Source of the DNA: Flavobacteriia bacterium
Lineage (GTDB): Bacteria; Bacteroidota; Bacteroidia; Flavobacteriales; Flavobacteriaceae
Direction of reading: 5' to 3'
Length of the DNA stretch: 11,638 nucleotides
NCBI GenBank assembly: GCA_030626085.1
Contig: DAOUPQ010000044.1
Location: 1-11,638 of the forward strand
Shown here piece after piece: positions 5,050 to 11,638 of this stretch (within the stretch, counting starts at the first letter, position 1; each line of letters opens with the position of its first letter). Position numbers and translations under genes: made by a program. A model generated the notes under the pieces. The model was not told the DNA's origin. It searched no databases and saw only the letters and a list, made by a program, of their open reading frames with translations.

Positions 5050-6870
5050 TTAATTATTTTCATATTCACCTCTCAATTCTCTCCGCATGACCTTTCCCGA
5101 AGCAGTACGTGGTAAGTTTTTAATTTTTACCAGATCACCAACTTTAAACAAAGGGTTTAATTTTCTTTTTACAATCTCTCTTACTTTTTGCAATCTTTCT
5201 TCATCATTAAGGTCTGAATTATTTTCTATAAAATAGATCACCAGCTTACTTGGTCCGCCATTTTTTGGTGAAATAGCAATAGCTGCAGATTCTTTGATAA
5301 AATCCAGCTGGTTGATGAGTTCTTCAATTTGAATTGAACTCACTTTGATGCCACCAAGATTCATGGCATCATCAACTCTTCCGAGGGCACGATAATAGCT
5401 ATTGTGTAATAGCTCCAATTCGTCACCGTGTTTACGTAATATATTTCCATTAAATTTTGGTGTATCTTTATAGTAAACATCATGGTGATCTTTGTTCAAT
5501 AAAGAATTGGAAAGACCTAAAATAGGAGGTATTAAAAATATTTCTCCTTTTTTTGTTGGTTTATTATGTTCATTTAATAAAACAAATTCTCCACCTAAGG
5601 TTTGTGTAGAAAATGTACTTGCATAATTGGGTTGCACCATCGTACCGGTAACATAACCACCACCAATTTCAGTTCCTCCACAATACTCAATTACGGGTTT
5701 GTTATTTGCCAATTGCATTAGATATTTCATTTCATCGGGATTAGAAACTTCACCTGTAGAACTAAAACATTTAATATTGTTCCAATCCAAACTTTCCATA
5801 CAGCCGGTATTTTTCCAATGTCTTACAAAACTTGGTACAACACCCAGCATAGTAATTTTGGCATCTTGTACAAATATTCCAAAGTTTTTATCAATTGGTG
5901 CACCGTAATATAAAGCGATGGTTGCTTTGTTGATAAGTGTAGCAAAAACCAACCATGGACCCATCATCCAACCCAAATTAGTAGGCCAGCAAACAACATC
6001 ATTTTTTTGAATATTGTGATGATAATATCCATCGGCAGCACTTTTTATTGGTGTTGTATGTGTCCAAGGAATCGCTTTAGGGTCACCTGTAGTCCCGGAA
6101 GAAAAAAGTATGGTCAGAAAATCATCAGGGTCTTGCATTACAGTTTCAAAATGATCATCTTTTACTAAAAAGTCATCAAAATAGATATCATTTTCTCTAA
6201 GTGGAATATTTGTATTTTCAGTTTTTATAACAATGGCTTTTGGTCCATTTGCTTCAATTACTTTTTCGTATAAAGGCAATGATTTTCCGGCACGTTTTAA
6301 GATTTCCTGAGTAAAAATTATTTTGGGTTTGGTAATCTTTAATCTTACTGATATTTCGTTTGGGGTAAAACTATCAGCTATTGTAGCTAAAGGGTTCCCG
6401 GCTTTTATACCTGCCAGATAGATTGCAACAGCTTCCATGGTCATAGGCATATCAATGGCGATATAATCACCTTGCTTAATTCCGATTTCTCTTAAACTAT
6501 TGGCAATTCTATTTACCAGTTTCTCTAAGTTTTTTTGTGTAATATTTTGTAGCGTTCCATCTTCTTCTTGGTAAACAACAGCGATAGCCGAATCATCATT
6601 ATGGAAACAGGAATCAACAATATTAAAAGATGCACCTTTTATCCATTGAGGATTTTCAACTCCCTTTGAAATATCTAAAATGGTTTTGTATTTTTTTTTG
6701 AATTTTATATTGAGATTGTCAATAGTTTGCGACCAAAATATATTTTTTTGATCAACAGTCCACCTCCAAAAACTTTGATAATTGTCAAAACCATTGATTT
6801 GCATCATTTTAAAAATGTTGCTTTGGGTAATGATTTCCTCAGAGGGTTTCCAATCAACTTTCAATGCCAT
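5050..6870 (-). CDS. AMP-forming acyl-CoA synthetase (acetyl/acetoacetyl-CoA synthetase-like)
   Basis: This 606-residue adenylate-forming ligase activates a carboxylic acid with ATP and transfers it to CoA. An acetyl-CoA-synthetase-type N-terminal segment (YQSFWRWTVD, 31-40) precedes the AMP-binding domain. The core motifs are intact: P-loop FSSGTTGDPKAIP (256-268), YCGGTEIGGG (396-405), HGDE (481-484), hinge GRVDDAMNLGGIKVS (497-511) and the catalytic lysine K593 in RTASGKVMRREL. The stretches PTNLGWMMGPWLVFA and GGTEIGGGYVTGTMVQP resemble, from memory, the AAE17/AAE18-type plant synthetases and bacterial relatives more than classical Acs. The substrate is therefore open: short-chain acids are likely, acetoacetate or another small acid possible. 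It is last in the ricT-gldH-PBP1A run, with 1 nt between the PBP1A stop and its ATG, implying co-transcription. No truncation was seen. Confidence 0.88.
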   Translation of the reverse strand: MALKVDWKPSEEIITQSNIFKMMQINGFDNYQSFWRWTVDQKNIFWSQTIDNLNIKFKKKYKTILDISKGVENPQWIKGASFNIVDSCFHNDDSAIAVVYQEEDGTLQNITQKNLEKLVNRIANSLREIGIKQGDYIAIDMPMTMEAVAIYLAGIKAGNPLATIADSFTPNEISVRLKITKPKIIFTQEILKRAGKSLPLYEKVIEANGPKAIVIKTENTNIPLRENDIYFDDFLVKDDHFETVMQDPDDFLTILFSSGTTGDPKAIPWTHTTPIKSAADGYYHHNIQKNDVVCWPTNLGWMMGPWLVFATLINKATIALYYGAPIDKNFGIFVQDAKITMLGVVPSFVRHWKNTGCMESLDWNNIKCFSSTGEVSNPDEMKYLMQLANNKPVIEYCGGTEIGGGYVTGTMVQPNYASTFSTQTLGGEFVLLNEHNKPTKKGEIFLIPPILGLSNSLLNKDHHDVYYKDTPKFNGNILRKHGDELELLHNSYYRALGRVDDAMNLGGIKVSSIQIEELINQLDFIKESAAIAISPKNGGPSKLVIYFIENNSDLNDEERLQKVREIVKRKLNPLFKVGDLVKIKNLPRTASGKVMRRELRGEYENN

Positions 6871-6871
6871 A

Positions 6872-9154
6872 TTAAAAATCTATTTCTTCTTCTTTTTGAT
6901 GTTGATTGTCTTTTTGGTCTTTTTCATCATCTTTTTTATTACAATCTATTTGGATAGTTAAATTTTCGGGTTTTTCAAAATCATCTTTACTGATATCTAA
7001 GGTTTCATCTGCATAACATTTTTGCATATACAAAGCCCAAATGGGTAATGCCATAGAAGCACCTTGTCCGCGTCCCATATCAGGAAAATGTACGGATCGG
7101 TCTTCAGCGCCAACCCAAACACCAGAGGCTAAATTAGGAACAATTCCCATAAACCAACCATCCGATTGATTTTGAGTGGTGCCCGTTTTTCCCGCTATTG
7201 GATTTTTGAATTTATAAGGATATCCGGTAGCTACATTGTCGGGATATTTTCCTCCTGATGTTCTTAATCGTATTCCCGAACCTGATCTTGTAACACCTTC
7301 CATTAGATTAATAATTGTATAAGCAACTTCTTCGCTTAATGCTTCTTTGGTTTGAGGTGAACATTCTTCTAAAACAGTTCCGTTTCTATCCTCAATACGC
7401 GTGATCATCATAGGTTTAATATACATGCCTTTATTGGCAAAAGTATTTAATGAGGATAGCATTTCAAATAAGGTTAGATCAATGGTTCCCAGAGCAATTG
7501 AAGGTACTTCTTCAATCTTAGAAGTTATCCCGACCCTATGTGCAAATTTAACTACATTTTGAGGAGTTACCTGATCAATTAAATTGACAGTTATCACATT
7601 TATTGAATTGGCGAGCGCAGCTTTTAATGTACGCATTCCACCATATTTTTCACTTGAATTCTTAGGTGTCCAATCTTCTTGTAAACCATATTTTCCCTTA
7701 GGTATGGTATAAGGTGTATTGGGAAATTCTTCGCAGGGAGAAATTCCTTTTTGAAAGATAGCTGTAGCATAAACAAAAGGCTTAAAAGTTGAGCCTACCT
7801 GGCGTTTACCTTGCTTAACATGATCATACTGAAAATGTTTGTAATTAATACCTCCAACCCATGCTTTTACATGTCCGGTTTCAACTTCAAGAGACATAAG
7901 ACCTGTTCGTAAAAAATGTTTGTAATAACGAATAGAATCATAGGGCGTCATGATCGTATCAATTTCTTTTTCCCATGAAAAAACGCGCATATTAGTTTCT
8001 TCATGAAATGAAGCTAGAATTTCTTTTTCTGATTTTCCATTTTTTTTCATTTTTCGCCAGCGATTACTTCGTTTCATTGCAGATAACATGGTGCTTTTGA
8101 TCTGATCTTCTTCTATATCATAAAAAGGAGCAGTCTTATTCTTTTTTTGAATTTTGAAAAATATGTTTTGTAAATTGCTAACATGTTCATCAACAGCTTC
8201 TTCAGCATACTTTTGCATACGTGAATCTATAGTAACATATATTTTTAACCCGTCGCGGTAAATATTATAATTTGATCCATCTGGTTTAGGATTTTCTTTG
8301 ATCCATTGCTTCATAAAATCACGAAGATATTCTCTAAAATAAGTAGCGATACCATCACTATGGCCTTCTAAATGAATATCTAACCTTAAAGGAAGCAGTT
8401 GTAAAGAGTCTTTTGTTTTTTCAGTAATATATTCATTTCGTTCCATTTGTTTAAAAACCACATTGCGACGATCTTTAACCATCTCAGGGCGACGTACAGG
8501 GTTGTATAATGAAGAATTCTTCAACATACCCACTAGCATAGCCGATTCTTCTAAATTTAGATCTTTAGGTTCTTTTCCAAAATGAATTCTTGAAGCTGAT
8601 CTGATTCCAACAGCATTATGACCAAAATCGTATTTATTGAAATACATGGTAATAATTTCATTTTTAGTATATTGTTGTTCCAGTTTTATTGCAATAACCC
8701 ATTCCTTTGCTTTTTGAATTATTGCTTTAAATTTATTTGAAGATCTTCTTTCAAAAAGAAGTCTGGCCAATTGTTGCGAAATTGTACTGGCTCCACCTCT
8801 TGATCCAAGGTAGGCAAAAGCTCTTGCAGTACCCCGCATATCAATGCCGGAATGTTCATAAAAACGCTCATCTTCAGTAGCGACCAATGCCTGAATTAGA
8901 TTTGGTGGTAAGTCTTTAAATTTAACCGGAGTTCTATTTTCACGATAGTATTTTCCTAAGGTTTTTCCATCGGATGAAATTACTTCTGTAGCCAGATTTG
9001 TTTCAGGATTTTCTAATTCATCAAAAGTTGGAAGTTTCCCAAAAACACCAAATGAAGCCAATAAAAAAAAAAGAAAAGTAAATACTATTCCAGCAAGGAA
9101 AAGCTTCCATATCCATTTAGTAAATTTTGAAACAGGATTTTTTTTATCTGCCAT
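6872..9154 (-). CDS. Class A penicillin-binding protein 1A (transglycosylase/transpeptidase)
   Basis: This 760-residue bifunctional peptidoglycan synthase polymerises lipid II and cross-links the strands on the periplasmic face of the inner membrane. A short basic cytoplasmic tail leads into one transmembrane segment at about 15-37. The GT51 domain shows E94 in ATEDERFYEHSGID, GGASTISQQLARLLF (120-134) and EIITMYFNKYDFGHNAVGI (166-184). The transpeptidase domain has the three active-site motifs: SxxK as S455-T-F-K458, SxN as S517-I-N519, and KTG at 656-658 (AGKTGTTQNQSDGWF). The segment between the domains (about 320-410) is rich in lysine. The C-terminal 30 residues are highly charged (KKDDEKDQKD...EEEIDF), a low-complexity tail. 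The ATG lies 2 nt after the gldH stop. The class is certain; which paralogue it corresponds to (mrcA/pbp1A) is by general similarity. Confidence 0.95.
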   Translation of the reverse strand: MADKKNPVSKFTKWIWKLFLAGIVFTFLFFLLASFGVFGKLPTFDELENPETNLATEVISSDGKTLGKYYRENRTPVKFKDLPPNLIQALVATEDERFYEHSGIDMRGTARAFAYLGSRGGASTISQQLARLLFERRSSNKFKAIIQKAKEWVIAIKLEQQYTKNEIITMYFNKYDFGHNAVGIRSASRIHFGKEPKDLNLEESAMLVGMLKNSSLYNPVRRPEMVKDRRNVVFKQMERNEYITEKTKDSLQLLPLRLDIHLEGHSDGIATYFREYLRDFMKQWIKENPKPDGSNYNIYRDGLKIYVTIDSRMQKYAEEAVDEHVSNLQNIFFKIQKKNKTAPFYDIEEDQIKSTMLSAMKRSNRWRKMKKNGKSEKEILASFHEETNMRVFSWEKEIDTIMTPYDSIRYYKHFLRTGLMSLEVETGHVKAWVGGINYKHFQYDHVKQGKRQVGSTFKPFVYATAIFQKGISPCEEFPNTPYTIPKGKYGLQEDWTPKNSSEKYGGMRTLKAALANSINVITVNLIDQVTPQNVVKFAHRVGITSKIEEVPSIALGTIDLTLFEMLSSLNTFANKGMYIKPMMITRIEDRNGTVLEECSPQTKEALSEEVAYTIINLMEGVTRSGSGIRLRTSGGKYPDNVATGYPYKFKNPIAGKTGTTQNQSDGWFMGIVPNLASGVWVGAEDRSVHFPDMGRGQGASMALPIWALYMQKCYADETLDISKDDFEKPENLTIQIDCNKKDDEKDQKDNQHQKEEEIDF

Positions 9155-9156
9155 AC

Positions 9157-9663
9157 TTAATCTATTTTTTCAATTGCTACACCAACATCTTCAATTCCGT
9201 TGAGGTAAATAAGACCTTCAATATTTTGACTTTTTCTCATTGCGTGTTGCACTTGAATTTGGTAATTTCCTTTTACAGGAAATGTTACATTGGTTTTGTA
9301 TTCTAATTTATTTTCTAAAATATCTGAAATTCCGTCACCCAAAAATCTTCCATCGGCATTAGTCATTTCATATTCTAAAGTATCAACTATTTGATAATTA
9401 TCAGGGACATGAATTCCTACAATTAAAAACAAATTACTAAATTCGTAAGTTTTATTATTGCGAATATTCACATAAATATTATTCTTGCTTAAAGTATCAA
9501 TTGAATTTACATTAAACTTTATAATTGAATCCTTATGCCATTTTGAATTACTGATACTTTTATAATCATCAAAGATCATGTTATTGGTACATGATTGAGT
9601 GCTAAAAGCTATCAAAAAAGCAAATATTATACCCGTAAATTCAAATATTTTTTTGATTTGCAT
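9157..9663 (-). CDS. gldH: Gliding motility lipoprotein GldH
   Basis: The product has 168 residues with a lipoprotein-type signal: MQIKK, a hydrophobic stretch, and STQSC with the acylated cysteine at position 25 (a loose lipobox, common in this phylum). After the cysteine it matches GldH family blocks: YKSISNSKWHKDSIIKF, VNIRNNKTYEFSNLFLIV, DTLEYEMTNADGRFLGDGIS, NKLEYKTNVTFPVKGNYQIQ, and QHAMRK followed by GIEDVGVAIEK. GldH is required for gliding in Flavobacterium johnsoniae and acts with the type IX secretion/gliding machinery; its molecular role is not known. The placement between ricT (6 nt) and a class A penicillin-binding protein (2 nt) is an order I recall from other Flavobacteriia and supports both the identification and a cell-envelope location. 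Gliding by this organism cannot be concluded, since non-gliding relatives also keep gldH. Confidence 0.92.
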   Translation of the reverse strand: MQIKKIFEFTGIIFAFLIAFSTQSCTNNMIFDDYKSISNSKWHKDSIIKFNVNSIDTLSKNNIYVNIRNNKTYEFSNLFLIVGIHVPDNYQIVDTLEYEMTNADGRFLGDGISDILENKLEYKTNVTFPVKGNYQIQVQHAMRKSQNIEGLIYLNGIEDVGVAIEKID

Positions 9664-9669
9664 ATTGAT

Positions 9670-10839
9670 CTATTTGGATTTATTTTGAGGGTTTTTATTT
9701 CTGCTTCTCGGTTTTTTATTTCTTCTTTTCTTTCTTCTTCTCTGGGTATCAAAACGAGTTAAACTATTTTGACCAACAATATCAATTGAACCTAATTTTT
9801 CTTCTTTATCAAGGTTTTGATCTAAAGCGTAATCTTCAAGACTCCTGCCTTTTTTGTTTTTTTTGTTCAAACTTATAATTTCATTGGTCTGGTCAACAGT
9901 TAATTGATGCCATTGAATGGGATTTTCTTCGTATGCATACCAAATCCAACCTTTAAAAATATCCATTTTTTGAAAAAATGCTCTTCCTTTTTCGGTTTGT
10001 AAAGTAATCTTAGTGTCAGGAAAGATTTTAAGTGCATCTAAATAAGAATCCAATTCATAATTTAAGCAACATTTTAATTTTCCGCACTGACCAGCTAATT
10101 TTAATGGGTTTAATGAAAGTTGTTGATAACGTGCAGATGAAGTGCTAACCGACCTAAAATCAGTCAACCAGGTAGAACAGCATAATTCTCTACCACAAGA
10201 GCCAATACCGCCTAAACGAGAAGCTTCCTGTCTTAATCCTACTTGCTTCATTTCAACACGAATACTAAAAGTACCGGCCAATTCTCTAATTAATTGTCTA
10301 AAATCAACTCTTTCATCAGCAGTATAATAAAAAGTTGCTTTATTACCATCACCTTGAAATTCAACATCTGATAATTTCATTTTTAAACCCAGACGACTAA
10401 TGATCAATCTTGATTTTTTTTGAATTTCAGGTTCTTTTTCACGGGCTGAGACCCAATTATCAATATCTTTTTGAGTTGCTTTGCGATAAATTTGCAAAAT
10501 TTCTTTAGAATCAATTGCAATATTCTTTTTTCGCATTTGTACTTTTACCAACTCGCCAGTAAGTGAAATAACACCAATATCATGACCCGGAGAAGTTTCA
10601 ACTGCAATAATTTCACCGATACAAAGCGGCAATTTTTTCGTGTTTTTGTAAAATATTTTTCTTCCATTCTTAAATCGAACCTCAGCAATATCAAATTTTT
10701 CCTGATCAGCTGGTAAGGTCATGTTAGCCAGCCAGTCAAAAACGGTTAATTTTCCGCAATTGCCTGATATGCAATCACCATCGTTATCACAACTTTTTAG
10801 TAATCCATTTATGGTAGAAGAGCAATTAGAACAGCTCAT
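9670..10839 (-). CDS. ricT: RicT/YaaT-like PSP1-domain iron-sulfur protein
   Basis: This 389-residue PSP1-domain protein is the Bacteroidota relative of Bacillus RicT (YaaT), which binds iron-sulfur clusters in the RicAFT complex and influences RNA processing. Residues 50-240 form the PSP1 region. Two paired-cysteine motifs, CGRELCCSTW (215-224) and CGKLKCCLNYE (252-262), are its hallmark. An extra cysteine-rich N-terminus (C3, C6, C17, C23, C28) is present, and the last 25 residues are strongly basic (TQRRRKKRRNKKPRSRNKNP), suggesting nucleic-acid binding. RicA and RicF partners are not in this window. It heads the run ricT-gldH-PBP1A-ligase. The 104-nt upstream spacer holds an inverted repeat (10859-10880) and an imperfect -7 box (TACCCTTTG, complement of 10902-10910, one base too long). 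The domain call is firm; a RicAFT-like role in this phylum is inference. Confidence 0.9.
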   Translation of the reverse strand: MSCSNCSSTINGLLKSCDNDGDCISGNCGKLTVFDWLANMTLPADQEKFDIAEVRFKNGRKIFYKNTKKLPLCIGEIIAVETSPGHDIGVISLTGELVKVQMRKKNIAIDSKEILQIYRKATQKDIDNWVSAREKEPEIQKKSRLIISRLGLKMKLSDVEFQGDGNKATFYYTADERVDFRQLIRELAGTFSIRVEMKQVGLRQEASRLGGIGSCGRELCCSTWLTDFRSVSTSSARYQQLSLNPLKLAGQCGKLKCCLNYELDSYLDALKIFPDTKITLQTEKGRAFFQKMDIFKGWIWYAYEENPIQWHQLTVDQTNEIISLNKKNKKGRSLEDYALDQNLDKEEKLGSIDIVGQNSLTRFDTQRRRKKRRNKKPRSRNKNPQNKSK

Positions 10840-10858
10840 ATATATTTTTATATTTTGA

Positions 10859-10880
10859 ATCGGTGGTTAAATTTACCGAT
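10859..10880. promoter_or_regulatory. Inverted repeat upstream of ricT
   Basis: ATCGGT (10859-10864) and ACCGAT (10875-10880) are exact inverted copies around a 10-nt AT-rich centre, 20 nt upstream of the ricT start codon. The 22-nt span, about two helical turns, would suit a dimeric repressor, or it may form a leader hairpin. No regulator can be named. Confidence 0.4.
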
Positions 10881-10943
10881 AATATGTTCGTATTTAATTT
10901 TCAAAGGGTAAATATACTCAATATTGATAAAAAAAAGATAAGG

Positions 10944-11174
10944 CTATTTAATCTTTACACTTATTATTTTAGCAGGGCAAGATTCTTTGGCTTTTAAACA
11001 ATCTTCTAAGATAGTATTATCAGGCGATTTTAAAGTGTGGAACCCTTTTCTATCCCGCGATTGCAACAAATTACATTTCCCGTCTTTTTTTGACATCTGA
11101 AACTGTTTTGGAGCCATTTCAACGCAGTAATTACAACCGATACATTTTTTTCTTTGTAAAGTTATGATGACCAT
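10944..11174 (-). CDS. Small single-cluster 4Fe-4S ferredoxin
   Basis: The 76-residue protein has C11-x2-C14-x2-C17 (CIGCNYC) and a distal C66-P67 (ESCPAKII), the four ligands of one 4Fe-4S cluster. C59, seven residues before C66, sits where single-cluster ferredoxins of the Thermotoga/Desulfovibrio type have a disulfide-forming cysteine; C34 might be its partner, though that is inferred. It is a soluble cytoplasmic electron carrier whose partner is not identified here. The start at 11174 is close before the cluster motif, as usual for the family, and a -7 box lies 31 nt upstream. The gene is on the same strand as ricT with a 104-nt gap and diverges from holB. A link with RicT's own iron-sulfur clusters is suggested only by adjacency. 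Confidence 0.88.
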   Translation of the reverse strand: MVIITLQRKKCIGCNYCVEMAPKQFQMSKKDGKCNLLQSRDRKGFHTLKSPDNTILEDCLKAKESCPAKIISVKIK

Positions 11175-11205
11175 TTTTTATAATTATTGTTGAAAATTGC
11201 AGGGG

Positions 11206-11213
11206 CAAATGTA
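11206..11213 (-). promoter_or_regulatory. -7 box of the ferredoxin gene
   Basis: The complement of 11206-11213 reads TACATTTG, an exact TAnnTTTG match ending 31 nt upstream of the ferredoxin ATG. The -33 region at the expected spacing reads TTT rather than TTG, so the promoter may be weak or activator-dependent. It lies within the 90-nt divergent spacer shared with holB. Confidence 0.45.
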
Positions 11214-11264
11214 ATATTTAAAAATATAAGTTAAAAACTGGTAACTTTTTTATTAATTTGTAAG

Positions 11265-11638
11265 ATGCTATTTAAAGATATCATAGGGCAAGAAAAAATT
11301 AAAAAATTCTTAACACAAACTGTTAAAAATGGTAGGATACCCCATGCTCAATTATTTGTAGCGCCTCAGGGAAGCGGCACTTTATTAATGGCAATTGCGT
11401 ATGCACAGTATATTTTATGTAATAATAAAGAAGGGGAAAATGATACCGGTGATAAGAATTGTAATTCCAAATTTAAAAAATTAATACACCCCGATCTGCA
11501 TTTTGTTTTTCCTGTTGCTGCTAGAAATAAAAATGAAAAGCATCCTATAAGTGATATGTATTTGGAAGAATGGAGGAGATTTGTAAAAGAATCACCATAC
11601 GGAAGTTTGTACAATTGGTATCAGCTTTTGGGTATTGA
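11265..11638 (+). CDS. holB: DNA polymerase III subunit delta-prime (HolB), 3'-truncated by the window
   Basis: About 124 codons run from the ATG at 11265 to the window edge. The N-terminus (LFKDIIGQEKIKKFL, GRIPHAQLFVAPQGSGTL, AIAYAQYILC) is that of an AAA+ clamp-loader subunit. The block HPDLHFVFPVA, then ISDMYLEEWRRFVKESPYGS and YNWYQLLGI, matches Bacteroidota delta-prime. The P-loop reads APQGSGTL, with Thr at the position of the Walker A lysine. Delta-prime does not hydrolyse ATP, and I recall the same GSGTL in relatives, so this is normal. The Zn-module cysteines are reduced to C52 and C66. It loads the sliding clamp together with DnaX and HolA. TTAATTTG, one mismatch from TAnnTTTG, ends 4 nt before the ATG, so the mRNA might be almost leaderless. 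The rest of the gene lies outside the window. Confidence 0.93.
   Translation, partial: MLFKDIIGQEKIKKFLTQTVKNGRIPHAQLFVAPQGSGTLLMAIAYAQYILCNNKEGENDTGDKNCNSKFKKLIHPDLHFVFPVAARNKNEKHPISDMYLEEWRRFVKESPYGSLYNWYQLLGI

Noticed and set aside
7940..8200. Lysine-rich insertion between the two PBP1A catalytic domains
   Set aside because: Class A PBPs of this phylum usually carry a similar linker, and all catalytic motifs on both sides are intact.
10142..10327. Plus-strand frame inside ricT
   Set aside because: Antisense to the conserved cysteine motifs of RicT; no independent support.
11358..11385. Apparent loss of the Walker A lysine in HolB (GSGTL)
   Set aside because: Delta-prime does not hydrolyse ATP, and this loop form is, to my knowledge, usual in Bacteroidota HolB, so it is not an anomaly.

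Overview
The window is AT-rich chromosomal DNA from a member of the Bacteroidota, most likely a Flavobacteriia-type organism. The evidence is the gene set: a PorT-family outer-membrane protein, the gliding-motility lipoprotein GldH, a Bacteroidota-style RicT/PSP1 protein and a DNA polymerase III delta-prime subunit with the family's GSGTL loop. Several upstream regions also carry the TAnnTTTG -7 box typical of this phylum. The genus cannot be fixed from the sequence. Both ends are cut inside genes: porT at the left and holB at the right.

Layout. Positions 1-1306 (minus) hold ubiE/menG followed 5 nt later by porT, which is truncated by the window edge. Positions 1388-3621 (plus) hold a recognisable promoter, queA (queuosine synthesis), an intrinsic-terminator-like hairpin, and rlmN (23S rRNA/tRNA m2A methyltransferase). 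Positions 3674-4438 (minus) hold an exonuclease III/AP endonuclease. Positions 4439-5049 contain no intact gene. They hold a 481-bp unit bounded by imperfect 25-bp inverted repeats, with a GxxExxY-family gene inside that is interrupted by an in-frame TAA at codon 8, plus a decayed solo copy of the same repeat beyond it. Positions 5050-10839 (minus) form a very tight four-gene run, ricT - gldH - PBP1A - acyl-CoA synthetase, with gaps of 6, 2 and 1 nt. Positions 10944-11174 (minus) encode a small single-cluster ferredoxin, and holB starts divergently from it at 11265.

Function. Most genes are housekeeping: menaquinone methylation, tRNA/rRNA modification, base-excision repair, peptidoglycan synthesis and the replication clamp loader. 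Two tie the region to the Bacteroidota surface machinery: PorT (type IX secretion) and GldH (gliding/type IX secretion). GldH shares a transcription unit with a class A penicillin-binding protein, so an envelope function for the run is plausible.

The most interesting part is the intergenic unit at 4466-4946. It looks like a small transposase-less repeat element carrying a nuclease-fold (PD-(D/E)XK-like) gene. It sits 27 nt upstream of the exonuclease III gene, and a good -7 box lies immediately outside its far end. Removing the unit in silico would place that box about 28 nt before the exonuclease start codon, suggesting that it inserted between a promoter and its gene.
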